Positions 8,639 to 18,960 of a stretch of DNA of 64,000 nt are shown piece by piece. The stretch's first letter is position 1; the number at the start of each line of letters is the position of its first letter. Below the pieces are notes generated by a model. That model was not told the origin of the DNA. It ran no database searches and was given only the letters and a program-made list of their open reading frames with translations. This DNA is from Arcticibacterium luteifluviistationis (GTDB taxonomy: Bacteria; Bacteroidota; Bacteroidia; Cytophagales; Spirosomataceae): contig NZ_CP029480.1 in NCBI RefSeq assembly GCF_003258705.1, positions 3,720,001 to 3,784,000 of the forward strand, written 5' to 3'. The translations under genes were made by a program, and so were the position numbers.

Positions 8639-10639
8639 ATGAAAATCGTCACTTTCATAATTGGTCTTCTAGTTAGTTTCTCCCTTATGGGGCAAGAGAT
8701 TACTAGAGGACCTTTTTTACAATCTGCAAGGCAAGATGGCCTGATTATAAAGTGGCGTTCAAATGCTGTCCAAGTTTTCCAGCTAAAATATGGGCTTCAA
8801 GAAAGTAAACTAGACAGCTCTAAGAATATTACAGGTTTCATTGATTTTGAAGCTAATTTAGTAGGGCTTTCTCCTGCTACGTTGTATTATTATTCCATCA
8901 CTAATTCTGAAAACAAAATCGTAAGGGGCTCCTTTAAAACATTACCATTAGCTAGCAGCACAAATAAGCTAAGCTTTGTAGCTTTGGGCGACTGCGGCAC
9001 TGGTACGCCAGCCCAAAAAGAAGTACTCAAACAAGTCAAAAATTACTACCAAGATAAGCCTATAGACGGCATGCTTTTGCTAGGGGACAATGCCTATAAT
9101 TTTGGTTTTGACCGAGAGTATCAATCCAACTTTTTCTCTGTTTATCAAGATGATTTGTTGAGAAAAACGGTTTTATGGCCCACTCCAGGCAATCATGACT
9201 ATGCGGATAGGCCCTGGCCAAATGATTTTGGCGAAAGACCTGATTACTTTAACATTTTTAAATTACCTAGTGAAGGAGAATCGGGCGGCCTCACATCAAA
9301 CAGTGAAGCCTATTATTCTTTTGATGTAGGAAATGTACATTTTGTTTCTTTAGATTCTTACGGACAAGAAGACGGTCAAAGAATGTCAAACCTGTTAGGA
9401 AAACAGGCCAAATGGCTTCAAGAGGATTTGACTGCAAATAAACTTGAATGGACAGTGGTTTTCTTTCATCATCCTCCTTTTTCTAAAGGTTCGCATGATT
9501 CTGACAAAGAACAAGAACTGATTGACATTAGAACTAACCTTGTTCCTATTTTTGACAAATACGGAGTCGATTTGGTTTTGACAGGGCACTCCCACACCTA
9601 TGAAAGGTCATATTTACTAAATGGGTTTAATGGCACCGAGGCTGAATTTGATAAAGAAAAACATACTATAAGTAGCTCTTCCGCCAAATATAATCAGCAA
9701 GAGAATTCCTGTCCTTATTTAAAAAAAGACGTTGGTACAGTTTATATGGTAGCTGGAACCGGTGGATGGGTAGGCGGCAAGTCTGAAGGCTACCCGCATG
9801 ATGCCATGCACTTTTCAGATTCAGATGAAACTGGTGCAGTAATTATTGAGGTAGAAGACAACGTTTTCACGGTCAAATATCTTACGTCAAAAGGCATTAC
9901 TCTTGATAATTTTGTAATGGTAAAGTCGGAAAGCACTACTGAAAATTTAAGCATCGCCTGCGGTGAAACTTTGACATTAAAAACTAACTGGTCAGATAAC
10001 TCTCTGTTAAAAAATTATAACCCTGGGCTTACAACAGCACCTCTATTCCAAGATACTCTTATAAGTATTTCTGATACACAAGGTTGTTTAACACAGCATT
10101 TCCAAGTTGAGGTTAATCAACTTCCAGTACCAATAGCCAACGCTAACTCCCCTATCCTAGAAAACCAAGATCTACATTTAAGCTCTCAGGCTAGCAGCGA
10201 TGGCATACTTACCTGGGAAGGTCCAAACAACTTTAAAAGCAACGAGCCGAATCCTACATTGAAAAATGTTACTACAAAAGAGGCTGGTATTTATGTACTA
10301 AAAGAAAAAATAAGAGGCTGCGTGAGCGAAACAGCTATTGAGGTAATAATTAATCCCGTTTTAAAAACGGAAACACCTTTGGCAATGCTTATTGTCTCTC
10401 CTAACCCCTCTGAAAGTAGATTTAAAATCTTGTTTAATCCGATTAAACCTGCCACATATAATTTCCAATTTTACACCCTATCAGGGCAGTTGCTTTATGA
10501 AGAAACACATGACATCAATTCAACTGCAGGGTTTGAACTAGCCATAGATGCTCAAAAAATTGGCATCAACCAAAGACAGATAATTTTAAAAGTTAGCTCC
10601 GAAAGCTATAATCAAAGCAAGTTAATCTCCACTTTCTAG
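8639..10639 (+). CDS. secreted purple acid phosphatase-like metallophosphoesterase with type IX secretion sorting domain
   Basis: A 666-residue protein. Signal peptide residues 1-19, an N-terminal fibronectin-like domain typical of purple acid phosphatases (~20-105), then the calcineurin-like core. Metal motifs are visible in order: GDCG at 117, GDNAYN at 149, GNHDY at 184, FHHPP near 256 and GHSHTYER near 313. A ~130-residue Ig-like linker leads to a C-terminal type IX secretion sorting domain beginning SPNPSESRFKI near 589. It is predicted to be released or surface-bound and to cleave phosphate esters. The stop codon overlaps that of the convergent histidine kinase by four bases. Confidence 0.9.
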   Translation: MKIVTFIIGLLVSFSLMGQEITRGPFLQSARQDGLIIKWRSNAVQVFQLKYGLQESKLDSSKNITGFIDFEANLVGLSPATLYYYSITNSENKIVRGSFKTLPLASSTNKLSFVALGDCGTGTPAQKEVLKQVKNYYQDKPIDGMLLLGDNAYNFGFDREYQSNFFSVYQDDLLRKTVLWPTPGNHDYADRPWPNDFGERPDYFNIFKLPSEGESGGLTSNSEAYYSFDVGNVHFVSLDSYGQEDGQRMSNLLGKQAKWLQEDLTANKLEWTVVFFHHPPFSKGSHDSDKEQELIDIRTNLVPIFDKYGVDLVLTGHSHTYERSYLLNGFNGTEAEFDKEKHTISSSSAKYNQQENSCPYLKKDVGTVYMVAGTGGWVGGKSEGYPHDAMHFSDSDETGAVIIEVEDNVFTVKYLTSKGITLDNFVMVKSESTTENLSIACGETLTLKTNWSDNSLLKNYNPGLTTAPLFQDTLISISDTQGCLTQHFQVEVNQLPVPIANANSPILENQDLHLSSQASSDGILTWEGPNNFKSNEPNPTLKNVTTKEAGIYVLKEKIRGCVSETAIEVIINPVLKTETPLAMLIVSPNPSESRFKILFNPIKPATYNFQFYTLSGQLLYEETHDINSTAGFELAIDAQKIGINQRQIILKVSSESYNQSKLISTF

Positions 10640-13600
10640 GGAATATTTAAAGGGAAAGACACTTTTACCGAAGTTCCCACATCTTTCACTCCTGATTTAT
10701 CATTAAGGTTTGAAACATCATAAGTTATATGAGATTTATGAATTGCATTATAAGTCATAAGCCTTTCCGCCGTAATTTTTAAGCCTTGAGAAATGTACCC
10801 TTTATTTGTTTTGTCTAAAATCTCGTTTGCACGGTCTGCACCTACTCCATCATCTTCAATCTTGCATAAAAGACTATCCCCCTGGTTTTCAAAAGTAATC
10901 GCCAAAAGTCCTTTTTCCTGCTTATATCTTATTCCATGATTAATCGCATTTTCCACAAAAGGCTGCAACATCATACTAGGCACTTCCACTAGCGTGTCTA
11001 CATCTGGGCCCACATTTATCTTAAAGTCAAACTTATCTGCAAATCTCATTTGTTCCATCTCTACATAAAGTTGTAACAACTTTATCTCTTCCCTAAGCCT
11101 AATTTTAACAGAGCGTGAAGAATCTAAAAATGAACGTATTAAACGAGCAAACTTGGTGAGATAGTCATTGGTAGAAATTACATCATTTTTCAATATAAAA
11201 CTCTGAATCGAGTTAAGTGAATTAAAAATAAAATGTGGATTCATTTGCATTTGAAGTGTTTTAAGCTCCAGTTCTGCCATAGCCATTTCAGCTTTTAATG
11301 CCTTATTTTTAACTTCGCCTAGCTCTCTTTCACTCTCTTTCTTGGCAGTTACATCCACCGCTATACCTAAAACCATATACGGCTCTCCGTTTTCATCTCT
11401 AACGGTCTTTGCTAAATTATAAACCCACCTCTCTTTACCTTCCCTACTCACAATTCTGCAGGTACCAGAAACTGTTTCATAATTGAATATTTTTTCTCTA
11501 AAATTCGCAATCAAATGTTTATCATCTGGATGGACGGCAGCTTCCCACAAAAGCCAATCCTTCTTCCATTCTTCTAAATTAAATCCGTAAAATTCTTCAA
11601 AAGATTTACTAACAAAAAGCGGTTCACTTTCTGGGATACTCGCCGCCCACACTGCTTCATCAAGAGAGTTTAAAATATCAACTAACCTTCGTTCACTGTT
11701 TTTTAACTTATTCTGAGACTCAACTTGTTCAGTGATATCCAAGCTGATTCCCAGCATCATATCTCGTTCACCATTTTCATCGAAAACATATTTAGCCAAA
11801 CACTTTAGTGATTTTAGATTATTATTGGCATCTCTAATCTGAAGGAACCCTTTAGAGTAACCCGTACTAAAAAGATCGTTTATCATTTTACGACCCTCCT
11901 CTTTTGACTCCTCTGTGGCATATTCTAACCAAACACCGTAATCATCATGCCATTTCTGTGAAGAAATACCAAATACTGTTTCAAAAGAATCACTTATAAA
12001 TAATGGCTCTCTACTTGGCAATTTTACTGCCCACACAATCTCGTCTAAAGAATTTAAAATAACAGAAAGTCGCTTCTCACTTTTTTCAAGTTTCTTTAGA
12101 GCTATCACTTTATCTGTAATATCAACAGACATTCCCAAAATCACTTTAGGTCTTCCAAGCTCGTCTAAAATTATATTACCCCTGTTTTCTACCCACCTAA
12201 TATTTCCCTCTTTGTCATATACTCTTAAGGTGTACGTATGAAACTCTTTATTTTTAACATCGTTTAAAACCGTTTCTATAAAATGACGGTCATCCTTATG
12301 AATTACATCCATCCACATCTCTGGTTTCTCCCTCCATTCTTCGAAAGAGTAGCCAAATAGGTTTTCAAACGATTTACTAACAAAAGTGAGTTTATACGCT
12401 GCAAAATCCATAGCCCAGACCGCTTCCGTAAGCGAATGAAGAATTTCACTTAAAAGGTGTTCGTTTTCTTTAAGCTTAAATTCAGAGTCAACAGATGCTG
12501 AAATATCTCTAATAATCACAATGGTGCCAGCATGCTCTCCGGCAGCATTATAGATTAAATTTATGGCATCCTCCCGCCAATAATAATCCCCAGATTTATG
12601 CCTCACTCTATGTTTGACAACTAAACTCTTTCTTTTTTCAACAATTGCTTTTCTTCCTAAAGCTAAAACCTCAGCTCTGTCTTCTGGGTGAATAAAACTT
12701 AACAAATCCCTCTCGCTAAATTCAAGCATTTCATGATAATTAAATCCCGAAATCTTTTCACAAGAAGGAGAGTAATATGTAAGAACACCACCTTGCATCA
12801 CGGTAATACCATCAGAAGTATTTTCGGAAATAAACTTAAACTGCTCCTCACTTTCTTTTAAAAGCTCTTCAATATGAGTTCTCTCAGTAATATCCTCTGC
12901 AATACCAATTACTCCAGTAATCTCATTCTTAACATTCCGAAGTGGAAATTTAGAAACCAAGAACTTTCTAAGACTAAGATCTGCTGGTCTAACATGAAAG
13001 GTTTCTTTTTTCAAAAGAGGCTCACCAGTTTCTAAAATAACATCATTTTCTACCCTAGTGGCCTCAGCGGCATCTCTTAATAAGAATTCCTTATTTTCTT
13101 TCCCCAAGATCTCTCCTTCCGAAGCGGCACCTGTATATTTTAAGGTCTCTTTATTCGACAAAATCCACTTATGATTACTGTCCTTAACAAAAACATGAAA
13201 AGGTAAATTATCAACAATGGCTCTTAATAAAAGCCGCTCTTCTTTTAGCTTCTCTTTTGCCTCTTCTTCCTTAAACAAGCTATTTACCAGTGACATCAAG
13301 CCAGCCACTAGGCTTGCAAAATAAACTTCGCTCTCTTTCCAAATTCTTTCTTCTCCAAGGTGCTCGCATGAAAGTAAACCGGTTAGTTTTCCTTTTTCAT
13401 GAATAGGTACATCGAGAAGGGAAAATATATCCAAAGGCTCAAAATAGTTTTCTTTAAATTCTCGTGTTTTTTCATCTATGCGAGCCTGATTTGCCAATAT
13501 GGGCAAACCTGCTTTAACAGCTTTAAGGTAGTTTGGGCAATCTTTACCGTGCAGATATGTCTTTTCATTTACTATTTCGCCTTTATGAAAAATGAATTTT

Positions 13601-13779
13601 GATACTAAAGTATCTTCATTTATAGCCCAAACACTTACCCTATCTACATTCAATGCTTGGCTAACTAATTTACAGGTATATTCAACAGCCCTAAAAGAAC
13701 TATCAAACTCTGTAAAATCAGTTTTTAGCAACTTCGTCAGTGTAACGTTTAGGATATTATTAGAATCAAAATTCACCAA
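10636..13779 (-). CDS. soluble GAF/multi-PAS sensor histidine kinase, LytS-type
   Basis: A 1047-residue protein with no membrane segments. An N-terminal GAF domain (~20-165) is followed by five PAS domains at about 185-300, 312-430, 442-560, 571-685 and 700-815. A short coiled coil leads to a His_kinase domain of the LytS/YehU type with the phospho-acceptor His849 in QMQMNPHFIFNSLNS. The HATPase has an N-box FVENAINHGI and a DDGVGAD G1 box. PAS domains 3-5 are near-duplicates of one another. No LytTR response regulator is adjacent, so the kinase is an orphan here. It would sense a cytoplasmic small molecule or redox state; the ligand is unknown. The 3' end overlaps the phosphatase stop. Confidence 0.92.
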   Translation of the reverse strand: MVNFDSNNILNVTLTKLLKTDFTEFDSSFRAVEYTCKLVSQALNVDRVSVWAINEDTLVSKFIFHKGEIVNEKTYLHGKDCPNYLKAVKAGLPILANQARIDEKTREFKENYFEPLDIFSLLDVPIHEKGKLTGLLSCEHLGEERIWKESEVYFASLVAGLMSLVNSLFKEEEAKEKLKEERLLLRAIVDNLPFHVFVKDSNHKWILSNKETLKYTGAASEGEILGKENKEFLLRDAAEATRVENDVILETGEPLLKKETFHVRPADLSLRKFLVSKFPLRNVKNEITGVIGIAEDITERTHIEELLKESEEQFKFISENTSDGITVMQGGVLTYYSPSCEKISGFNYHEMLEFSERDLLSFIHPEDRAEVLALGRKAIVEKRKSLVVKHRVRHKSGDYYWREDAINLIYNAAGEHAGTIVIIRDISASVDSEFKLKENEHLLSEILHSLTEAVWAMDFAAYKLTFVSKSFENLFGYSFEEWREKPEMWMDVIHKDDRHFIETVLNDVKNKEFHTYTLRVYDKEGNIRWVENRGNIILDELGRPKVILGMSVDITDKVIALKKLEKSEKRLSVILNSLDEIVWAVKLPSREPLFISDSFETVFGISSQKWHDDYGVWLEYATEESKEEGRKMINDLFSTGYSKGFLQIRDANNNLKSLKCLAKYVFDENGERDMMLGISLDITEQVESQNKLKNSERRLVDILNSLDEAVWAASIPESEPLFVSKSFEEFYGFNLEEWKKDWLLWEAAVHPDDKHLIANFREKIFNYETVSGTCRIVSREGKERWVYNLAKTVRDENGEPYMVLGIAVDVTAKKESERELGEVKNKALKAEMAMAELELKTLQMQMNPHFIFNSLNSIQSFILKNDVISTNDYLTKFARLIRSFLDSSRSVKIRLREEIKLLQLYVEMEQMRFADKFDFKINVGPDVDTLVEVPSMMLQPFVENAINHGIRYKQEKGLLAITFENQGDSLLCKIEDDGVGADRANEILDKTNKGYISQGLKITAERLMTYNAIHKSHITYDVSNLNDKSGVKDVGTSVKVSFPLNIP

Positions 13780-13825
13780 TGCAATTTAGTTTAAGATTAA
13801 GTCTCAGCAATTTACTTAATTCTGT

Positions 13826-13862
13826 ACAAAAAAAGAGGATTCCGCTCTCGCAAAATCCTCTT
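13826..13862 (-). terminator. intrinsic terminator downstream of the cupin gene
   Basis: Nine-base arms AAGAGGATT / AATCCTCTT with a ~12-nt loop, with a run of seven T on the minus strand after the stem. It lies between the cupin-like gene and the kinase gene, both on the minus strand, so the kinase needs its own promoter. Confidence 0.85.
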
Positions 13863-13882
13863 CTTAAAGTATTTATAAGCTC

Positions 13883-14725
13883 TTAAAGAAACTCCATGGC
13901 GTTTTCAGAAGCCTTACTCTCTTTCCACTCTTTCCATTTTTTACCTAAAACCTTTGTCATACCTCTATCCACAATGCTATGTCTTGCTAAAAACATTCCA
14001 CCTTTAAGTGTGGTAAAAACAGAATCATTTGCTCTTAAAGCTAAACTAAACCCTCCATCCACATATCTGATATGATGCCACCATAATGAAGGAATAAAAA
14101 CCGTTTCACCATGACCAAATACACCTTCTTGACCTACTAAGTTTTTAGCCGCAGGAAATCTATCAAAATCAGGATTTTCCGGGTCAAAATGACTCATTAC
14201 AGTGTACGGGTGCTTGTAAAGCTTCTTACTTTGGTCAGGTCCAAAAAGAATTACTTTTTTCTTAGTCTGAAACTGTGTTAAGAACACATTAGAACAATCC
14301 ATGTCATAATGTAAACTGGTAACAGAATCTTGCCCACCAAAAAACATGAATTTATAGCTCTTAATAAAGCCATCCATGATAGTAGGGTAACGAATATCCT
14401 CAGCCAGTTCAGGAATTTTCTTAAAGATATCAAATAGAAAGATTCTCAAATCAACAGGACCAGCCTGAATGAGATCTAAGTAATCTCCAAACTTCATCTT
14501 CTTCGCAATCTGAAAATACTTATCTGGGTCATGATAATGCTTATCAATCAAAGGCACCTCTAAGTTTCCATGATTTTCTTTTAGCCAATCAAACGTCCAT
14601 TTCTCTCTGGCTGGCCAATCTTTTACCAAGTCAGTGAAAATCACCGGCTTTTTAGGCTTTAAGTAACTTTCAATGAATTCTTCTCTTGATAAATTACTCC
14701 TTCTTTCTATTGCTTCTAAATGCAT
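13883..14725 (-). CDS. cupin-like (JmjC/Cupin_8) 2-oxoglutarate-dependent hydroxylase candidate
   Basis: A 280-residue protein of the Cupin_8 / JmjC-like family. The N-terminus has the family pattern FIESYLKPKKPVIFTDLVKDWPA. An iron-binding HxD is visible in SLHYDMDCSN, and a distal His in PSLWWHHIRYVDGG. Members are Fe(II)/2-oxoglutarate dioxygenases that hydroxylate proteins or small molecules, so this gene is likely such an enzyme, with unknown target. It has no signal peptide and is predicted cytoplasmic. It is divergent from the DUF4230 gene and followed by a strong terminator. Confidence 0.85.
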   Translation of the reverse strand: MHLEAIERRSNLSREEFIESYLKPKKPVIFTDLVKDWPAREKWTFDWLKENHGNLEVPLIDKHYHDPDKYFQIAKKMKFGDYLDLIQAGPVDLRIFLFDIFKKIPELAEDIRYPTIMDGFIKSYKFMFFGGQDSVTSLHYDMDCSNVFLTQFQTKKKVILFGPDQSKKLYKHPYTVMSHFDPENPDFDRFPAAKNLVGQEGVFGHGETVFIPSLWWHHIRYVDGGFSLALRANDSVFTTLKGGMFLARHSIVDRGMTKVLGKKWKEWKESKASENAMEFL

Positions 14726-14835
14726 AAAACTAAATTCCGATTAGTTTCGTTTTCTAATAAACCAAAAACATCGTATTTGATTTGCGACGATTTGTACTCT
14801 GCAACAAAATTAGTATTATTTCCATTCATTAAATA

Positions 14836-15414
14836 ATGACAAAACTTATAAAACTTATTGGAAGCCTTCTGATAGTAGCTTTCATAACTATTCTTGCTTG
14901 GGAACTATTGATTCCTAAGCTATCAAACCCTTTTAAAATAAAAAGCATTGAAACCAATCACTCGGTAATCCTTAAAGAAGTAAAAACCATGGGTAACCTA
15001 GAATTAGCCGCCTATTATTTTAATGATATAGTAGAGCAAAAGCTTCCTCGAGATTACCTACCTGACCCAAAAGCCCTCTTAATTATTTATGGAAGTGCTT
15101 CTGGCTGTATTGATTTGACAAAAATAGGAGATGATGATGTGTACGCCATTGGAGACACTACATTCGTTAAGTTACCCAAACCATATATATGTCATTTCAA
15201 GATTGACCATTCTAAGTCAAAAATTTATGACTCTGATTATGCTTTCATGAATGAAGAGTTGCTTTTTGGCGAAGCATTTAAATCCGCCGAGAAACAACTT
15301 CTAAAAACAGCAGAAAGCTCAGACCTACTTAAAACAGCAGAGGAAAATGCCTCAAAAATACTAGTGCCACTTTTGGAGAAAATTTCAAAAAATCCGGTGG
15401 TAATAATGAAATAA
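14836..15414 (+). CDS. DUF4230 family membrane-anchored protein
   Basis: A 192-residue protein with one N-terminal transmembrane or uncleaved signal segment (~5-26), followed by the DUF4230-like segment SVILKEVKTMGNLELAAYYFNDIVE and a domain that includes ASGCIDLTKIGDDDVYAIGDT. DUF4230 proteins are small periplasm-facing proteins of unknown function in Bacteroidota and Firmicutes. The end contains two similar LLKTAE repeats (SSDLLKTAEENAS). It is a single-gene unit between the divergent cupin gene and secA. Confidence 0.7.
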   Translation: MTKLIKLIGSLLIVAFITILAWELLIPKLSNPFKIKSIETNHSVILKEVKTMGNLELAAYYFNDIVEQKLPRDYLPDPKALLIIYGSASGCIDLTKIGDDDVYAIGDTTFVKLPKPYICHFKIDHSKSKIYDSDYAFMNEELLFGEAFKSAEKQLLKTAESSDLLKTAEENASKILVPLLEKISKNPVVIMK

Positions 15415-15546
15415 ACCTGACAAAAAGGAAGAAAAATGAAATAACTCCTGCTCCAACTATGCATAAAAGGAGCCTTAAAACACTTTGGAGCTATTATTTA
15501 GTAAAACCTTGTCAAATTGGCACACCTTTCTTTTCAAGCACTATTC

Positions 15547-15579
15547 TTGCTATGTTACAAGTGTAATTAAGTAATTTTG
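15547..15579 (+). promoter_or_regulatory. likely Bacteroidota promoter of secA
   Basis: TAATTTTG at 15572-15579 fits the -7 consensus TAnnTTTG; a TTG at 15547-15549 is 22 nt upstream, slightly longer than the usual spacer. Transcription would start near 15586, about 40 nt before the secA ATG. The interval 15415-15571 shows no other clear element. Confidence 0.5.
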
Positions 15580-15627
15580 TATTCTATTCACTGTACGAGA
15601 TATAAAGATTTTTTTTAAAGATATATA

Positions 15628-18600
15628 ATGTTAGATTTTTTAAGCAAAGGCATCTCCAAAATATTCGGTACCAAATCTGAAAGAGATGTTAAAGAACTTA
15701 CTCCATATGTAACAGCTACTAATGAGGAGTATGAAAAACTAAGTCAATTAAGTAATGACGACTTCAGAGCTAAAACAGCCGAGCTTCAACAATATATAAA
15801 AGACTCGCTTGCATCCATCACTGATGAAATAGCGGCTATCGAAAAAAATATTGAAGAGAATACTGAATTAAGCATTGCTGATAAAGAAGCTTCTTTTAAT
15901 CAGATTGATAAATTAAAAGAGCAAGAGAACGAAGAGCTTGAGGTCGTCCTTCTTGAGATTCTTCCAAAAGCTTTCGCAATTATCAAAGAAACAGCCAGAC
16001 GATTTAAAGATAACGATAGCATAACCGTTACTGCTAGCCACCTCGACAGAGAGTTGGCCATGAAAAAAGGCCATATCACTATTGAAGGTGACCAAGCAAC
16101 ATGGAACAGTACTTGGGAAGCAGCAGGAAACCTATTGAGATGGGATATGCTTCACTACGATGTTCAAATTATTGGAGGAGCAGCACTGCACAAAGGAAAA
16201 GTAGCCGAAATGCAAACGGGTGAAGGTAAAACCTTGGTTGCTACATTCCCGGCTTTCCTAAATGCCATTGCTGGCAAAGGTGTTCATATTGTCACAGTAA
16301 ACGACTACCTAGCACGACGAGATTCAGAGTGGATGGCTCCTATATTTGAGTTCCATGGCATCACTTGCGACTGTATTGACAAATACCCTGCAAACAGTAA
16401 TGCCCGACGTGAAGCTTACGCCGCTGGTATTTCTTACGGAACTAACAACGAGTTTGGTTTTGACTACCTAAGAGATAACATGGTGAGCAATCCAAAAGAG
16501 CTTGTTCAAAAGAGACATCACTTCGCCATGATTGATGAGGTCGATTCGGTCTTGATTGATGATGCTCGTACTCCACTTATTATTAGTGGGCCTATGGCAA
16601 AAAAAGGAGATGAGGCACTTTATAACTCTTTAAAGCCTAGAATTGGTCAAATTGTAGAAGTTCAAAAAACGATTGTCAATAATTACCTAAACGAAGCCAA
16701 AAAGTTAATTAAAGCTGGCGAGGTAAAAGAAGGTGGTCTTTCTCTTTTTAGAGCTTACAGAGGTTTGCCAAAAAGTAAGCCATTGATCAAATACCTTTCT
16801 GAAAGTGGTATCAAGAAAATATTGCTTGATACAGAGGCTACGCATATTGCAGAGAACAACAAACTCATGCCACAGGCAGATGAGCCATTGTACTTCACCA
16901 TTGATGAGAAAAACAAAGGCATTGAGTTAACCGATAAAGGAATTGATTACCTAACCGGCCATGATGAAGACCCAAACTTCTTTATCATGCCAGACTTGTC
17001 AATCATAATTGATGAAATAGACAAAAGCGAAGCATCAGAACAAGACAAAATCCTAAGAAAGGATGAATTAATAAGAGATTACTCTACCAAGGCTGAACGA
17101 ATTCATGCTGTCAACCAATTACTAAAATCTTACTGTCTTTTTGAGAAAGACGTTGATTATGTATTAATGGATGGCAAAGTGAAGATTGTTGATGAGCAAA
17201 CTGGCCGTGTAATGGATGGCAGAAGATGGTCTGACGGATTACACCAAGCGGTAGAAGCAAAAGAGAATGTAAAAATTGAAGACTCTACTCAAACTTACGC
17301 CACCGTTACTCTTCAAAATTACTTTAGAATGTATCACAAGCTGGCTGGCATGACCGGTACAGCAGAAACCGAAGCAGGTGAGCTTTGGAAAATATACAAA
17401 CTTGACGTAATGTCTATTCCTACTAACAGGCCTATAGTTAGAGATGACATGCAAGACAAGGTTTACAAAACGGTAAGAGAAAAATATAATGCCGTTGCTG
17501 ACGAGATTGTTACCTTAGTAGAAGGCGGAAGACCAGTTCTTTTAGGAACCACTTCTGTAGAAAACTCTGAAATACTGAGCAAGATGCTTAGTATCAGGAA
17601 AATAAAGCACCAAGTACTTAATGCCAAGCAGCACTCAAGAGAGGCTGACATTGTAGCGGAAGCTGGTAAGCCAGGCACCGTAACTATTGCAACAAACATG
17701 GCCGGTCGTGGTACCGATATTAAGCTTACTGCAGAAAGTAAGTCTTCAGGTGGCTTAGCTATTGTAGGTACAGAGCGTCACGAATCTAGAAGGGTAGACA
17801 GACAGTTAAGAGGTAGAGCAGGACGTCAAGGAGACCCAGGTTCTTCTCAATTCTTTGTGAGTTTAGAGGATAGTTTAATGAGACTTTTCTTCTCAGACCG
17901 TACTGCCAAAATGATGGATAAGCTCGGCATGGAAGAGGGTGAAGTTATACAGCACTCTATGATAACAAACTCTATAGAAAGAGCTCAACAAAAAGTTGAA
18001 GAAAATAACTTTGGTGTAAGAAAGCGTCTTATTGAGTATGATGATGTCATGAACATCCAAAGAGATACCATCTACAAGCGTAGAAAGAATGCTCTTTTTG
18101 GTGATAGATTGTCATTAGATATTGCAAACGTTTTATATGACACCTGTCATGCTATTTTATCAAACGCCAATAAAAACTATGACGAGTTTGAACTAAGAAC
18201 TCTACAGAACCTAGGATTCAAACCAGCCATTACAAGAGGAGAATTTGACAGCGGAAAATCAGATCTTGAAAACCAATTCTATGATCTAGCTGAAAAGCAG
18301 TATAATCTAAAAAATCAAGCAATAGCCGAAAAGACTATTCCGATTCTAGAAAAAGTACTACAAGATAGAAATGCTATTAAAAGCGAGCCATTTATGGCCG
18401 TAGTTGGTGATGGTACTAGGAATATCGCAGTTTTCTGCGACATGCAAAAAACTGTAGAGTCTAACGGAAAAGAACTAATAAAGGAAATGGAAAAAGCCAT
18501 TTCTCTAAGTGTTATTGACCAAGAGTGGAAAGAGCACTTAAGAGACATGGATGATTTGAAACAGTCTGTACAGAATGCTTCTTATGAGCAAAAAGACCCG

Positions 18601-18939
18601 CTTTTGATTTACAAATTTGAAGCGGTAGAGCTATTCCAGAGTTTCCTTCAAAAAGTAAATGCAGAGATGATCTCTTTCTTAATGAAAGCTGGAATAGTAG
18701 AAATGCGTTTCCAACAAGTAGCACCTCCAAAACAAGATAAGCCGAAACTTTCTACAAACAGAGCTGAAGGAGCAGGAGAAGAAGGAATAGCACAAGTAAC
18801 ACCTGCAAAATCTCAAAAAGTAGCCAACAGAAACGAACGAGTGAGTGTTCAATTTAAAGATGGCTCTATTAAAAGAGATGTTAAATTTAAGTTTGTTGAA
18901 GAAGAGGTAGCTGCTGGAAAAGCTGTATTGATTGATTAA
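15628..18939 (+). CDS. secA: preprotein translocase ATPase SecA
   Basis: The motor that drives unfolded preproteins through SecYEG. At 1103 residues it is ~200 longer than E. coli SecA, as is usual for Bacteroidota. Walker A is MQTGEGKT (195-202), the DEAD-type box is DEVD (303-306), and helicase motif VI is QLRGRAGRQGDPGSSQFF. The extra length lies mainly at about 320-460, in the region between the nucleotide domain and the preprotein cross-linking region, and includes the highly charged IIIDEIDKSEASEQD. The C-terminus ends SIKRDVKFKFVEEEVAAGK without a visible Cys-rich zinc motif. An SDR gene follows 21 bp downstream. Confidence 0.97.
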   Translation: MLDFLSKGISKIFGTKSERDVKELTPYVTATNEEYEKLSQLSNDDFRAKTAELQQYIKDSLASITDEIAAIEKNIEENTELSIADKEASFNQIDKLKEQENEELEVVLLEILPKAFAIIKETARRFKDNDSITVTASHLDRELAMKKGHITIEGDQATWNSTWEAAGNLLRWDMLHYDVQIIGGAALHKGKVAEMQTGEGKTLVATFPAFLNAIAGKGVHIVTVNDYLARRDSEWMAPIFEFHGITCDCIDKYPANSNARREAYAAGISYGTNNEFGFDYLRDNMVSNPKELVQKRHHFAMIDEVDSVLIDDARTPLIISGPMAKKGDEALYNSLKPRIGQIVEVQKTIVNNYLNEAKKLIKAGEVKEGGLSLFRAYRGLPKSKPLIKYLSESGIKKILLDTEATHIAENNKLMPQADEPLYFTIDEKNKGIELTDKGIDYLTGHDEDPNFFIMPDLSIIIDEIDKSEASEQDKILRKDELIRDYSTKAERIHAVNQLLKSYCLFEKDVDYVLMDGKVKIVDEQTGRVMDGRRWSDGLHQAVEAKENVKIEDSTQTYATVTLQNYFRMYHKLAGMTGTAETEAGELWKIYKLDVMSIPTNRPIVRDDMQDKVYKTVREKYNAVADEIVTLVEGGRPVLLGTTSVENSEILSKMLSIRKIKHQVLNAKQHSREADIVAEAGKPGTVTIATNMAGRGTDIKLTAESKSSGGLAIVGTERHESRRVDRQLRGRAGRQGDPGSSQFFVSLEDSLMRLFFSDRTAKMMDKLGMEEGEVIQHSMITNSIERAQQKVEENNFGVRKRLIEYDDVMNIQRDTIYKRRKNALFGDRLSLDIANVLYDTCHAILSNANKNYDEFELRTLQNLGFKPAITRGEFDSGKSDLENQFYDLAEKQYNLKNQAIAEKTIPILEKVLQDRNAIKSEPFMAVVGDGTRNIAVFCDMQKTVESNGKELIKEMEKAISLSVIDQEWKEHLRDMDDLKQSVQNASYEQKDPLLIYKFEAVELFQSFLQKVNAEMISFLMKAGIVEMRFQQVAPPKQDKPKLSTNRAEGAGEEGIAQVTPAKSQKVANRNERVSVQFKDGSIKRDVKFKFVEEEVAAGKAVLID

Positions 18940-18960
18940 ACTTTAGTGCTAGCCAAATAC

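Noticed and set aside
18946-18960. Upstream GTG start for the SDR gene
   Set aside because: Adds five residues not typical of the family; the ATG at 18961 starts right before the Rossmann strand.
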